Of a DNA stretch of 64,000 nt, positions 8,648-19,882 are shown one piece after another. A program made the translations under genes and the position numbers. The notes under the pieces were generated by a model, which was not told where the DNA came from, made no database searches, and saw only the letters and a list, made by a program, of their open reading frames with translations. This stretch comes from Serratia fonticola (GTDB lineage Bacteria; Pseudomonadota; Gammaproteobacteria; Enterobacterales; Enterobacteriaceae): the NCBI RefSeq assembly GCF_001006005.1, contig NZ_CP011254.1, positions 310,001 through 374,000 on the forward strand. Direction: 5' to 3'. The number at the start of each line of letters is the position of its first letter. The stretch's first letter is position 1.

Positions 8648-9027
8648 TGAATCGTTATTTTACCGAAGTGATTGACGCCCATGTGGCTATCGCCGACTGG
8701 CTGGGAAAAGGGGCTGGGGAACTGCAACCGCTCTTGGCACGGTTTCACGCAGATTTTTCCATGATTGCCCTAAACGGCAGCAAGCTGGGGTCCAACGAAC
8801 TGGGGGGATTTTTCCAGGCGCATCGGGCTGCAAAGCCGGGGCTGGAGATTGTGATCGAAGAAATGAAGATGGTCGCAGAATGGGCAACGGGGGCCGTAGT
8901 CAACTATCGCGAGAAGCAAACGCTGCCAGGCCAACCTGCGACCCTGCGTTATTCTACCGTGGTATTTACCCAGAGCGCCGACGGGCTACGCTGGCTGCAC
9001 CTGCACGAAACGCCTATCGGGCAATAA
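8647..9027 (+). CDS. NTF2/SnoaL-like fold small protein
   Basis: A 126-residue protein with the pattern of DUF4440/SnoaL-like proteins: an N-terminal helix (EVIDAHVAIADWL), FHADFSMIALNG, a helix with FFQAHRAAKPGLEIVIEE, and closing strands YREKQ and RYSTVVFTQ. This cone-like fold binds or converts small hydrophobic molecules in various enzymes. Its start overlaps the stop of the MFS gene by one base, so it probably belongs to that LysR-controlled unit and may handle the exported compound. The exact activity is unknown. Confidence 0.65.
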   Translation: MNRYFTEVIDAHVAIADWLGKGAGELQPLLARFHADFSMIALNGSKLGSNELGGFFQAHRAAKPGLEIVIEEMKMVAEWATGAVVNYREKQTLPGQPATLRYSTVVFTQSADGLRWLHLHETPIGQ

Positions 9028-9123
9028 TTACAGGAAGCTGCTGGCCAGGAACAATTGCCAGGCAACCACCAGACCACATAGCGTGACGGCACTGAAGATC
9101 ACTTCAAACAGGTAGCGGTTCAT
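9028..9123 (-). CDS. ydgU: YdgU-like 31-residue membrane protein behind asr
   Basis: A very short reading frame, ATG at 9123 to TAA at 9028, coding 31 residues: MNRYLFEVIF, then a single hydrophobic helix (about residues 8-28) and a short SSFL tail. GAGGT sits seven bases before this ATG; an in-frame ATG at 9126 is too close to it. In E. coli a 27-residue membrane protein, YdgU, lies directly behind asr on the same strand, and size, position and membrane character agree. Expression must pass the hairpin at 9148-9169, so it may be a read-through product of asr. Its stop codon directly abuts that of the convergent NTF2-like gene. Confidence 0.62.
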   Translation of the reverse strand: MNRYLFEVIFSAVTLCGLVVAWQLFLASSFL

Positions 9124-9147
9124 CATGATGACCTCACCTCAAAAGAA

Positions 9148-9169
9148 GACACCCGGAAATCCGGGTGTC
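9148..9169 (-). terminator. Terminator or attenuator between asr and ydgU
   Basis: Nine-base stem GACACCCGG with exact complement around a four-base loop. On the minus strand it is followed by TTCTTTT. It lies after the asr stop and before the ydgU ribosome site. Confidence 0.75.
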
Positions 9170-9219
9170 TGAGTATTCAGCAGAGGATGCGGAACCTTTG
9201 AGGGCTCCGCTATCTTCAC

Positions 9220-9690
9220 TTATTTAGCTGCAGGAGCTGCGGCTTTCTTGCTTGATTGGTGGTGTTTTTTAGCAGCCTGGGCTTTCTGAGCTGGTTTAGC
9301 TGCGGCTTTGTGGTGCTTTTTAGCAGCCTGAGCTTTCTGAGCTACTGGAGCTTTGGTAGCGGCAGCTTTGTGGTGTTTTTTAGCGGCCTGAGCTTTTTGA
9401 GCTGGTTTGGTGGCGGCTTTGTGATGCTTTTTAGCAGCCTGAGCTTTCTGAGCTACTGGCGCTTTTTTGCTGTGCTTTTTAGCGGCTTGAGCTTTCTGCT
9501 CTGGTGCTTTTTTGGTGGCTTTCTTGTGCTCTTTCTTGTGGTGAGTCGCTTTAGCTGGAGCTTTCTCAGCCGCAGGAGCCGCAGTAGTAGGAGCCGCAGT
9601 GGGTGCCGGTGCAGCCGCAGTATCAGCAGCGAAAGCAACAGAAGACAGGCCCATGGTGGCAGCAACGATCAGCGCTAATACTTTTTTCAT
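9220..9690 (-). CDS. asr: Acid shock protein Asr
   Basis: A 156-residue protein: signal peptide (residues 1-21, [10 protein letters not shown]... AFA/AD), an Ala/Pro/Thr stretch, then Lys/His/Ala-rich repeats built on [13 protein letters not shown], repeated about five times to the C-terminus. This is the composition of Asr, a periplasmic, intrinsically disordered, very basic protein induced by acid and thought to protect periplasmic components. I start at 9690, where the signal peptide begins; an upstream ATG at 9759 would destroy it. E. coli Asr is shorter (about 100 residues), so the repeat number is expanded. A near-consensus RstA box lies upstream. Confidence 0.93.
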   Translation of the reverse strand: MKKVLALIVAATMGLSSVAFAADTAAAPAPTAAPTTAAPAAEKAPAKATHHKKEHKKATKKAPEQKAQAAKKHSKKAPVAQKAQAAKKHHKAATKPAQKAQAAKKHHKAAATKAPVAQKAQAAKKHHKAAAKPAQKAQAAKKHHQSSKKAAAPAAK

Positions 9691-9743
9691 CTTTAAATCC
9701 TCAGATTGTGTTTTTCGGTAAGCCCGGTTGGGCCGTTGAAGAG

Positions 9744-9805
9744 ATAATAGAGGAATCAATTCGCCGCTTCCGTGAGTGATTGGTTTCGCTGAGTAACCAA
9801 ATGTA
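9744..9805 (-). promoter_or_regulatory. asr promoter with RstA box
   Basis: On the minus strand TACATTTGGTTACT (9805-9792) matches the RstA box TACATNTNGTTACA at all but the last fixed position. A -10 element TATTAT lies at 9749-9744 with no recognisable -35, as expected for an activator-dependent promoter. This fits control of asr by RstAB under acid. Confidence 0.68.
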
Positions 9806-9951
9806 CAGAGCCTGTAGCCAGGCCCTCAGGCTGGGATAAAGCCAAAAAAAAGCCTAGTTATTCGCGGGGATAGCCATTAATTTTCGTGATCGCCAGCACA
9901 CTTCCCAAAATGGTCTACACTTAAAGGACATGTGTCGTAACGGAGAGTCGA

Positions 9952-10260
9952 ATGTTTAACAAGACAGATAAAGTAGAACGAGACATCGATCAGGACGTGA
10001 ACCTGCTGGCCGATACGCTGGATGAAGTATTACGCGATTCCAGCAGCAAGACCAAAGAAGAACTGCATGAACTGCACAGTAAGGCAAAAGGGATATTACG
10101 TGATGCCCGTGCACGCTTCAACGGTTCCAGCAGCCTGACACAACATGCTCGCGACGTAGTTGGCAATGCCGATAGCTATGTACGAGACAAACCTTGGCAG
10201 GGCGTAGGCATCGGTGCCGCTGTTGGTATCGTGCTCGGCGTCTTGCTTGCACGGCGTTAA
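9952..10260 (+). CDS. ElaB/YqjD/DUF883 family membrane-anchored protein
   Basis: A 102-residue protein with a helical, charged N-terminal part (DVNLLADTLDEVLRDSSSKTKEELHELHSKA) and a C-terminal anchor beginning YVRDKPWQGVGIGAAVGIVLGVLLARR. That last segment is the signature of ElaB and YqjD, which sit in the inner membrane by their C-terminal tail; YqjD binds ribosomes in stationary phase. The sequence has features of both, so I give no symbol. It has its own ribosome site (GGAGAG) and is followed by a terminator. Confidence 0.87.
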   Translation: MFNKTDKVERDIDQDVNLLADTLDEVLRDSSSKTKEELHELHSKAKGILRDARARFNGSSSLTQHARDVVGNADSYVRDKPWQGVGIGAAVGIVLGVLLARR

Positions 10261-10301
10261 CCCATGTAGCTGGTTTTAACCATAAAAACAGATGTGCGTC
10301 T

Positions 10302-10323
10302 GGCCCACGGTTTTCCGTGGGCC
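10302..10323. terminator. Terminator after the ElaB-like gene
   Basis: Stem GGCCCACGG with exact complement around TTTT, followed on the plus strand by GCTTTATTTT. It lies between convergent genes and may serve both. Confidence 0.8.
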
Positions 10324-10332
10324 GCTTTATTT

Positions 10333-11769
10333 TCAGCTCTCGATAATTGCCACCAGCCGGTCCACCGCGCGCTCTGCTTCGCTATAGCTGGTAAAGTTGC
10401 CAAAGCCCATCAATAAGCCATTATCGGCAGGCGAAGACATCTGCCAATCCGACAATGCCTGTATCGACAACCCTTGTTGCCAGGCTCTCTTGGCCAGCTC
10501 ACTGTCATTGAGCCCTGCCTTCAAATGAGCCAACATCTGGATGCCCCCGGCCTGTGGTGCCACCGTCAAATAGTCTGCAAGCCGCTGTGTCAGGGCCTGC
10601 ACCAACCATGCGCGCCGCTGGCGATACAGCAACCGCATGCGCTTCAGATGGCGGTAAAAATGCCCGCCGTTGATAAAATCGGCCACTCCGGCTTGCAGTA
10701 ACGGTGGGCAACCGCAGCCTCGCAGCTGGCTACAGCGCTCAAAAGCCGCCGTCTGCTCTGCGGGCACCACCAGATAGGCCATGCGTAACGCCGGAAACAG
10801 GGTTTTGCTGAAGGTCCCGGCGTACAGTACACGCCCCTGACGGTCGAGGCTTTTTAGCGGTGGCAAGGGTTTGCCGTAGTAGCGACATTCGCTGTCGTAA
10901 TCGTCTTCGATGATCCAGGCCGAGTGACGGGTTGCCCAATCCAGCAGCGCCATACGCCTGGCCAGGCTGAGGGTAACGCCCAGCGGGCTTTGGTGAGTCG
11001 GCGTCAGCACCGCCATGCGGGCGTCTGGCCCGGAGGCAATACCGGCGTCAATATTCATCCCTTCTTCATCAACCGGCACTGGGATAATTTGCATTCCGGC
11101 GGCGCTAAACAGCGGCTGGGTAACCGGATAACCAGGGTCTTCCAGCCAGACCGCCTCTCCCGGCTGCAACAACGCGTTGATCACCAGCTCTATCAAAGCC
11201 TGATAACCCGCGCAGATAAATACCTGTTCCGGGCGGCAAACAATGCCACGGGAAAGGTGCAGGTAATGGACGATTGCCTCGCGCAGTTCCGGTAGGCCAT
11301 TAGGTGGTGGGTGTGCCAGTGAGGCCATAGTGGTGCCACGCAACTGCCGGGCAACGATGCGCTGCCATACCGCCCGTGGGAAGGCATCCAACGCGGGCAG
11401 ACCAAGCTGGAAGGGTTGAGTCGGCCCGGCGGGATGAGACTGAAATGCGGAAGGTGCCGGAGTCGCCAAGGGGAGAGCCGCTGACAGCTCGGCGCGCTCA
11501 GGCATTTTCAGCAACTGGGAGGAGACATAGGTTCCTGCCTGGCCCCGGCTTTGCAGAAAACCTTCGGCCACCAGCGCAGCGTAGGCATTCTCAACCGTTG
11601 CACGCGCTACTCCCAGATCGCTAGCCAAGCCGCGTACCGAAGGTAAACGGCTGTTGGCCACCAGGGTGCCCTGCACGATAGCGTCTTTAATCCGCAGATA
11701 GATCTGTCGGTATAGAGGCTCGGCCTGTTGGTGATCCAGGCATAAGGAAGCAAAAATATGGCGTGTCAT
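10333..11769 (-). CDS. MocR/PdxR-type regulator (GntR DNA-binding plus aminotransferase-like domain)
   Basis: A 478-residue fusion. Residues about 15-80 form a GntR winged helix (PLYRQIYLRIKDAIVQGTLVANSRLPSVRGLA... ATVENAYAALVAEGFL). From about 115 onward it is an aminotransferase class I fold with the PLP-lysine region TFSKTLFPALRMAYLV (Lys near 315), preceded by IIEDDYDSECRYYGKPL. MocR proteins bind pyridoxal phosphate and activate or repress a neighbour, often in vitamin B6 or amine metabolism. It is divergent from the AhpD-fold gene at 12072, which is the likely target; a repeat element lies between them. Confidence 0.88.
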   Translation of the reverse strand: MTRHIFASLCLDHQQAEPLYRQIYLRIKDAIVQGTLVANSRLPSVRGLASDLGVARATVENAYAALVAEGFLQSRGQAGTYVSSQLLKMPERAELSAALPLATPAPSAFQSHPAGPTQPFQLGLPALDAFPRAVWQRIVARQLRGTTMASLAHPPPNGLPELREAIVHYLHLSRGIVCRPEQVFICAGYQALIELVINALLQPGEAVWLEDPGYPVTQPLFSAAGMQIIPVPVDEEGMNIDAGIASGPDARMAVLTPTHQSPLGVTLSLARRMALLDWATRHSAWIIEDDYDSECRYYGKPLPPLKSLDRQGRVLYAGTFSKTLFPALRMAYLVVPAEQTAAFERCSQLRGCGCPPLLQAGVADFINGGHFYRHLKRMRLLYRQRRAWLVQALTQRLADYLTVAPQAGGIQMLAHLKAGLNDSELAKRAWQQGLSIQALSDWQMSSPADNGLLMGFGNFTSYSEAERAVDRLVAIIES

Positions 11770-11777
11770 GGCTTAAT

Positions 11778-11934
11778 CCCCCTCACCCTAACCCTCTCCC
11801 ACAGGGAGAGGGGACATACCGTGCCACAAATGACCACCTGCGCCCAACGGCGACTCCGGACTGGCTCCCTCTCCCCACACAAGTGTTCGTGACGAACCTC
11901 GAACCGTACATTGGGAGAGGGTTGGGGTGAGGGG
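11778..11934. repeat. Inverted-repeat element, copy 1
   Basis: 157 bp bounded by CCCCTCACCCTAACCCTCTC on the left and its near complement on the right, with an inner hairpin CCCTCTCCC/GGGAGAGGG next to the left end. A second, longer copy lies at 52122-52357; the two share the ends and an internal GCTCCCTCTCCCC plus ACACAAGTGTTC. No coding capacity. It fills most of the gap between the MocR gene and the AhpD-fold gene, so their shared promoters must lie in the flanking bases. Confidence 0.78.
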
Positions 11935-12071
11935 AAAATGGGCCGTCTGAATTGATGAGCACTACGTGTCATGGCCTGGTTAAATAATCATTTTATGGCT
12001 CTATAGCATAGACCATATCGCGGCTAAAGTAGCGCCATACATTGGTTACGTCATTAATCCGAGGTTTGAAC

Positions 12072-12503
12072 ATGATCAAGCAACGTTTGCAGTACGCCGA
12101 ACTGTCACCGGCCCCTTATAAAGCCATGGTGAGCGCATTGGGCGGGTTAGAAAAAGGCCCGCTGGATAAAGCGATCATTGAGCTGATGTTTATGCGCGTT
12201 TCGCAGATCAACGGCTGCGCTTTCTGCCTGGATATGCACGGCAAGGCGCTGCGTGCAGGGGGAGCGAGCCACGCCAAGCTGGATACGCTGGCCGGCTGGC
12301 GCGTCAGCCATGAATTCAGCGAGGCAGAACGTGCCGCGTTGGAATGGGCCGAAGCGGTCACCCTGATTGCGGCAACCGGCGCACCGGACAGCGCCTTTGA
12401 CGCCCTGAAAGCCCATTTCAGCGATGCCGAAATCAGCGACCTGACCTTTGCCATCAGCATTATGAACGCCTTTAACCGCCTGGCAGTCAGCATGCGGCAG
12501 TAA
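12072..12503 (+). CDS. Carboxymuconolactone decarboxylase / AhpD-fold protein
   Basis: A 143-residue all-helical protein of the AhpD core family. The catalytic-type motif is INGCAFCLDMHGKALR (about residues 45-60), a CxxC pair with a following His, as in alkylhydroperoxidase AhpD. Such proteins reduce peroxides or act on small lactones; the CxxC makes redox activity more likely than decarboxylation. The ATG at 12072 has GAGG upstream; an ATG at 12042 would add ten unconvincing residues. It is divergent from the MocR regulator and probably controlled by it. Confidence 0.85.
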   Translation: MIKQRLQYAELSPAPYKAMVSALGGLEKGPLDKAIIELMFMRVSQINGCAFCLDMHGKALRAGGASHAKLDTLAGWRVSHEFSEAERAALEWAEAVTLIAATGAPDSAFDALKAHFSDAEISDLTFAISIMNAFNRLAVSMRQ

Positions 12504-12606
12504 TTTTGCTGGCCGGGGCAACCCGGCCTGCTCGATCCGCATCGCAAAAAATATTTCCCCATCGCTTTTCCAGCCTCGGCGCGGCCTGCGCACCAAAAAC
12601 CTAAAA

Positions 12607-12653
12607 ACACCACATATAGTGATGTTGATAATATAAATATCTACATATAGTAT
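12607..12653 (+). promoter_or_regulatory. Paired NrdR boxes upstream of nrdHIEF
   Basis: ACACCACATATAGTGA (12607-12622) fits the NrdR consensus ACACWATATATWGTGT at about 13 of 16 positions. A second weaker copy, TATCTACATATAGTAT, starts at 12638. The spacing is 31 bases, three helical turns, as is usual for NrdR repression of ribonucleotide reductase genes. A TGATAATATAAAT stretch between them is only loosely like a Fur site. Confidence 0.75.
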
Positions 12654-12769
12654 TCATTCATCAGCACAGGGGGAAACGCTTGGGTTGGTGACGCCGTCAG
12701 AAACGCCCTATCATGCTCAACTTTCTGACTTATCCGCCTTTCCTTCAATACAAAAGGTAAATGCGAATC

Positions 12770-13006
12770 ATGAGTATTATTATTTACACTAAACCAGACT
12801 GTGTCCAGTGCAATGCCACCTACCGTGCCCTGGATAGACAAGGGATCGACTATCGCGTGGTCGATCTGACCCAGGATCAGCAAGCGCTGAACCACGTTAA
12901 ATCACTGGGCTATCAGCAGGTTCCGGTGATTATTGCCGGTGACGATCACTGGTCTGGTTTCCGCCCGGACAAGATCGGCGCGTTAGCTAACGCCCTAACC
13001 TCCTGA
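12770..13006 (+). CDS. nrdH: Glutaredoxin-like protein NrdH
   Basis: A 78-residue thioredoxin-fold protein with the active site CVQC at residues 11-14 ([13 protein letters not shown]) and the NrdH-type C-terminal SGFRPDKI. It delivers electrons from thioredoxin reductase to the NrdEF ribonucleotide reductase. I start at 12770, where the family's SIIIYTK begins, not at the ATG three codons earlier. It is first of four tightly packed genes, with eight bases to nrdI. Confidence 0.95.
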   Translation: MSIIIYTKPDCVQCNATYRALDRQGIDYRVVDLTQDQQALNHVKSLGYQQVPVIIAGDDHWSGFRPDKIGALANALTS

Positions 13007-13014
13007 GGTGTGCC

Positions 13015-13397
13015 ATGGATCCGCTGGTCTACTTCTCCAGCAGTTCGGAGAACACCCACAGATTCGTTGAGAAGCTGGCACTGCCAGCGATACGCATCCC
13101 GATCGCTGGCAGTAAAAAAGTACTGATGGATCACCCTTATATCCTGATCGTACCCAGTTATGGCGGCGGCAGCAGCGTCGGTGCCGTACCGATCCAGGTG
13201 ATCCGTTTTCTCAATGATCCGCAAAATCGCGGTTACCTGCGTGGTGTGATTGCCGCAGGTAACACCAATTTCGGCGCAGCGTATGGCATCGCCGGTGACA
13301 TCATCGCCAAAAAATGCCAGGTACCGGTGCTTTATCGTTTTGAGCTACTCGGCACTACACAAGACGTCGCTATCGTTCAACAGGGAGTCACCGCATT

Positions 13398-13416
<19 letters not shown>
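13015..13416 (+). CDS. nrdI: Flavodoxin-like NrdI
   Basis: A 133-residue flavodoxin-fold protein: [17 protein letters not shown] binds FMN phosphate, and [11 protein letters not shown] and [12 protein letters not shown] line the isoalloxazine ring. NrdI supplies an oxidant to NrdF for assembling the dimanganese tyrosyl-radical cofactor. It starts right after nrdH and overlaps the TTG start of nrdE by 19 bases. Confidence 0.95.
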
Positions 13417-16510
<3,094 letters not shown>

Positions 16511-16531
16511 ATGCCTGACGCCATCTAGCAT

Positions 16532-16558
16532 AAAAAAAGCCCCGCATCCTCGCGGGGC
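16532..16558 (-). terminator. Terminator between nrdF and the 2HCT transporter gene
   Basis: Stem GCCCCGC/GCGGGGC (16539-16545 and 16552-16558). The A-run at 16532-16538 becomes a T-run on the minus strand, so it is strongest for the leftward transporter gene. It lies between convergent genes and may help end nrdF too. Confidence 0.78.
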
Positions 16559-16576
16559 AAATCGGCAACACACTAC

Positions 16577-17929
16577 TCAATAGAAATGCGATAGCACCAG
16601 CAGCGACAGCGAAACGTTGATCGCCCCGCCGATGCGCGTTGCGATCTGGGCAAAGGGCATCAGCGACATCCGGTTGCCCGCCGTCAGGATCGCCACGTCA
16701 CCGGTTCCGCCTTGCCCGCTCTGGCAGCAGGAAACAATGGCCACGTCGATCGGATGCATACCGATCTTCTTGCCAACCAGGAAACCAGTGGCCACCAGCG
16801 TGCTTACCGTGGCAACGATCACAATCAGGTTCTGCACGGTGAAGGCATCCACCAACTCTTGCCACGGCGTGATGGCTACGCCCACGGCAAACAGGATCGG
16901 GTAGGTGACGGCAGTGCGGAAGAATTTATACACCACCTGCGATCCTTGCTGAATGCGTGGCGAAACGCCATGTGCCAACTTCACCGCCACTGCGGCAAAC
17001 AGCATCCCCACCGGGGCCGGCAAGCCGATCAGCCGGTGTAACAACATGCCCACCATATACAGCAGGATGGCCAGCAGCGCGCCACAGGCGATAGTAGCGA
17101 CATCCACGTTACCGCTCAGTTTCTCCGTTGCTGCGACCTCGCTATCGCCCTGCTTGTTCGGCATCAGGCTGCCTTCGCCGGTAAGGTGTGGATAGCGTTT
17201 CCCCAATTGGTTCAGCAGGCCAGCAATCACGATCGCCGTCAGGCTGCCCAACATCACGATCGGCAGGATACGCCCCAAGGCTACGCCCTGCTCCATATGC
17301 AAAATGGCGGCATAGCCCATCGATAATGGGATCGCCCCTTCCCCTACGCCACCGGCCATGATCGGCAAGATCAGGAAGAAGAAGATCTGGAACGGATCCA
17401 GGCCCAACGCCATGCCCACCGCCATCCCGACCAGCATTCCGGCCACTTCACCGCACAACATCGGCACAAAGATACGCAGGAAACCCTGGATCAGTACCTG
17501 GCGGTTCATGCTCATAATGCTGCCGACGATGATGCAGCAGATGTAGAGATAAAGAATATTGGTCGACTTGTAGAATTTGGTGGTGGATTCAACCACCACG
17601 TCCGGCAGCAAACCATAGTGCACCAGTGCGGACGGAATAAAGGTGGCGCAGATGGCGGCAGCCCCCATTTTCCCCACCAGCGGCAGGCGCTTGCCAAACT
17701 CACCGCAGGCAAAGCCGAAGAACGCCAGCGTCGCCACCATCACCACGATATCGCTGGGTAATTTCCCTGCCAGGCAATCGAGCAGGATCAGCACTCCGGC
17801 CAGCACGAAGAAGGGCAGCGGTATAATCCCTATTTTGTAATTATCCAGAATATGCCACCACTTCTCACGCAGCGGAATATCGGCAGTTTTATCTTTGGCA
17901 ACGAGGTAGGAATCATCGGTTGTGCTCAT
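16577..17929 (-). CDS. 2-hydroxycarboxylate transporter (CitS/CimH-like citrate/malate:Na+ or H+ symporter)
   Basis: A 450-residue, roughly 11-helix membrane protein. The two re-entrant-loop GG signatures of the 2HCT family are visible: IMAGGVGEGAIPLSMGY in the first half and CCQSGQGGTGDVAILTAGNRM in the second, the latter close to CitS and CimH. It should import citrate, malate or a related 2-hydroxy acid with a cation. I start at 17929 after AGAGG; an upstream ATG pair gives an unlikely leader. It is divergent from a CitAB/DcuSR-type sensor-regulator pair that probably induces it. No citrate lyase or decarboxylase genes are present beside it. Confidence 0.87.
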   Translation of the reverse strand: MSTTDDSYLVAKDKTADIPLREKWWHILDNYKIGIIPLPFFVLAGVLILLDCLAGKLPSDIVVMVATLAFFGFACGEFGKRLPLVGKMGAAAICATFIPSALVHYGLLPDVVVESTTKFYKSTNILYLYICCIIVGSIMSMNRQVLIQGFLRIFVPMLCGEVAGMLVGMAVGMALGLDPFQIFFFLILPIMAGGVGEGAIPLSMGYAAILHMEQGVALGRILPIVMLGSLTAIVIAGLLNQLGKRYPHLTGEGSLMPNKQGDSEVAATEKLSGNVDVATIACGALLAILLYMVGMLLHRLIGLPAPVGMLFAAVAVKLAHGVSPRIQQGSQVVYKFFRTAVTYPILFAVGVAITPWQELVDAFTVQNLIVIVATVSTLVATGFLVGKKIGMHPIDVAIVSCCQSGQGGTGDVAILTAGNRMSLMPFAQIATRIGGAINVSLSLLVLSHFY

Positions 17930-18272
17930 AATCTGGCCTCTTATTGTTTGTTCGGCCATCATAGAGAAACGCTTGGAGTCACCGCTGTGATTTTGTTCAA
18001 AATAAAAAAGGGTTTTTAATGGGGGTTATGGTTTCTATGGTGTTAATACCCTTTATGTAAAATATCCCGTGGAGTTAATGGCGTTAATAATAGGCTTATT
18101 TTAAGTTTTACTGATTTTATCGCACGTTCGGTGTTCACTGCGCCGCTGTGCAATATTCCTCCTTACAATAAAGCCGTGCCGATGCTCACAACTTGATCTT
18201 GGGCAATATTACTTCAAGGGCGACTCATGATAGGGTAGTCACCCAAACAGACACCAGGACCCGCGGCAAACC
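17930..18272. promoter_or_regulatory. AT-rich divergent control region with GTTAAT repeats
   Basis: This 343-bp gap has no gene. GTTAAT occurs in the same orientation at 18042, 18074 and 18083, and AAAGGGT near 18007 is mirrored by ACCCTTT near 18048. CitB/DcuR-type regulators bind AT-rich repeats of this sort, so this is the likely operator for the transporter and its own two-component genes. The site assignment is inference. Confidence 0.45.
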
Positions 18273-19865
18273 ATGCACATCAAACTCTCTTTTCATATCA
18301 AGCTGTTCCTGTGCCTGGTCGCCTTTTCCTGCGTGTTGCTGACGCTGATCGGGGGTTACACTTACTACAAACTGGATGCGCAGTTGCACCGGGACCTGGG
18401 TGCCCGTGCCCAAGTGCAGGCACGTGAGATTGCGCTGATCCCCTCCCTAGTCACCGCAGTTGAAAATAACGACACGCAATACATTGCTGCGCTGATGAAA
18501 AAAATCCGCGCCAGCAGCGATGCCAGCTATATTGTGATCGGCGATAGCCATACCATGCACCTTTACCATTCCGAACATGCCGATCGTTTGGGAACCCCCA
18601 TGGTAGGGGGCGATAATAAAGAAGTGCTGGAAGGCAAAAGTATTATCTCGATCCGCAATGGGGGGATCGGTATTTCATTACGCAGCAAGGCACCGATTGT
18701 CGATGACAATAACCAGGTGATCGGTATTGTTTCCGTCGGTTATCTTAAATCCCATATCGACAGTTTAAATGCCCATACGCTGACCCAGATCGTGGCCTCG
18801 ATCGTCTTGCTATTGATGGCGCTGTTTATCTTTTCCTGGCTGTTATCGAAGAACCTGAAACGCCAGATGTTTTCATTAGAGCCGAAAGAGATCGCGCTGC
18901 TGGTGCGCCAGCAAAAAGCCCTGCTGGAAGCCATCTATGAAGGGGTGATCGCCATAGATCCGCAACTGCGCATCATCACGATTAACCACGCCGCGCGTGA
19001 GCTGCTGGATCTGCGCCAACCGGCCAATAATCTGCTGGGCCAGCACATCGGTGAGATCATCCAGTCGCAGCCCGATTTCTTTGCCGCAGCGCAACTGGGG
19101 CACGACACCCATGATGAGGTGTGCCGTTTCAACCATGTGCGAGTGATTGCCAGCCGGGTGCGGATCATGCAGGAAGAAGAGCTACAGGGCTGGGTGATCA
19201 GTTTCCGCGACAAGAACGACATCAACACCCTCAGCAGCCAGCTTAGCCAGGTAAAACGCTATGCCGATAACCTGCGCATCATGCGCCACGAACAGCTGAA
19301 CTGGACGGCCACGCTCGCCGGATTACTGCATATGCAACGTTATGACGAAGCCATCCGCTATGTGGAAGCCCAGTCGGAAGGCGCACAGGAGATCCTCGAT
19401 TTTATTTCCCAGCGCTTCAGCTCCGCCGCGTTGTGTGGCCTGCTGTTGGGCAAATACTCCAGCGCGCGAGAAAAAGGCATTGAGCTCCGTTTCGATCCCG
19501 CTTGCCAACTGCGCCAAATCCCCGCCGCGCTGAATGAAACCGAGCTGATGTCGATTATTGGCAACCTGCTGGATAACGCGTTCGATGCTACGCTGCAATG
19601 CGCAGCACCGCACGAAGCGGTAGAACTCTATATCAATGACAGCAGCAACGAGCTGGTGATCGAAGTTGCCGATCGCGGCACCGGGATTGCACCGCAGGTT
19701 CGTGATACGCTGTTTGAACAAGGCGTGACAACCAAAGATAAGGGCGACCACGGTATCGGCCTGCACCTGGTGGCTAGCCACGTCGCTCAGGCGCATGGCA
19801 GCATCGAAGTGTCGGACAACGATCCGCACGGCGCCATTTTCTCGCTGTTTATCCCCAAAGCTTAA
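18273..19865 (+). CDS. CitA/DcuS-family sensor histidine kinase
   Basis: A 530-residue membrane sensor kinase. TM1 covers about residues 9-31, a periplasmic Cache/PAS-like ligand domain about 32-168 (with the family's SIISIRNGGIGISLRSKAPI), TM2 about 171-192, then a cytoplasmic PAS (about 208-310). The phosphoacceptor is His339 in MRHEQLNW. The ATPase shows the N-box NLLDNAFDAT (431-440), DRGTGIAP (467-474) and GDHGIGLHL (491-499). This family senses citrate or C4-dicarboxylates. It is followed by its regulator and faces a 2HCT transporter, so it probably senses that transporter's substrate. Confidence 0.9.
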   Translation: MHIKLSFHIKLFLCLVAFSCVLLTLIGGYTYYKLDAQLHRDLGARAQVQAREIALIPSLVTAVENNDTQYIAALMKKIRASSDASYIVIGDSHTMHLYHSEHADRLGTPMVGGDNKEVLEGKSIISIRNGGIGISLRSKAPIVDDNNQVIGIVSVGYLKSHIDSLNAHTLTQIVASIVLLLMALFIFSWLLSKNLKRQMFSLEPKEIALLVRQQKALLEAIYEGVIAIDPQLRIITINHAARELLDLRQPANNLLGQHIGEIIQSQPDFFAAAQLGHDTHDEVCRFNHVRVIASRVRIMQEEELQGWVISFRDKNDINTLSSQLSQVKRYADNLRIMRHEQLNWTATLAGLLHMQRYDEAIRYVEAQSEGAQEILDFISQRFSSAALCGLLLGKYSSAREKGIELRFDPACQLRQIPAALNETELMSIIGNLLDNAFDATLQCAAPHEAVELYINDSSNELVIEVADRGTGIAPQVRDTLFEQGVTTKDKGDHGIGLHLVASHVAQAHGSIEVSDNDPHGAIFSLFIPKA

Positions 19866-19882
19866 GCACCCGGATCCGACCT

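Noticed and set aside
9238..9600. CRISPR-like or tandem DNA repeat
   Set aside because: The periodicity is that of the Asr protein repeat inside a coding frame; there are no unique spacers and no cas genes.
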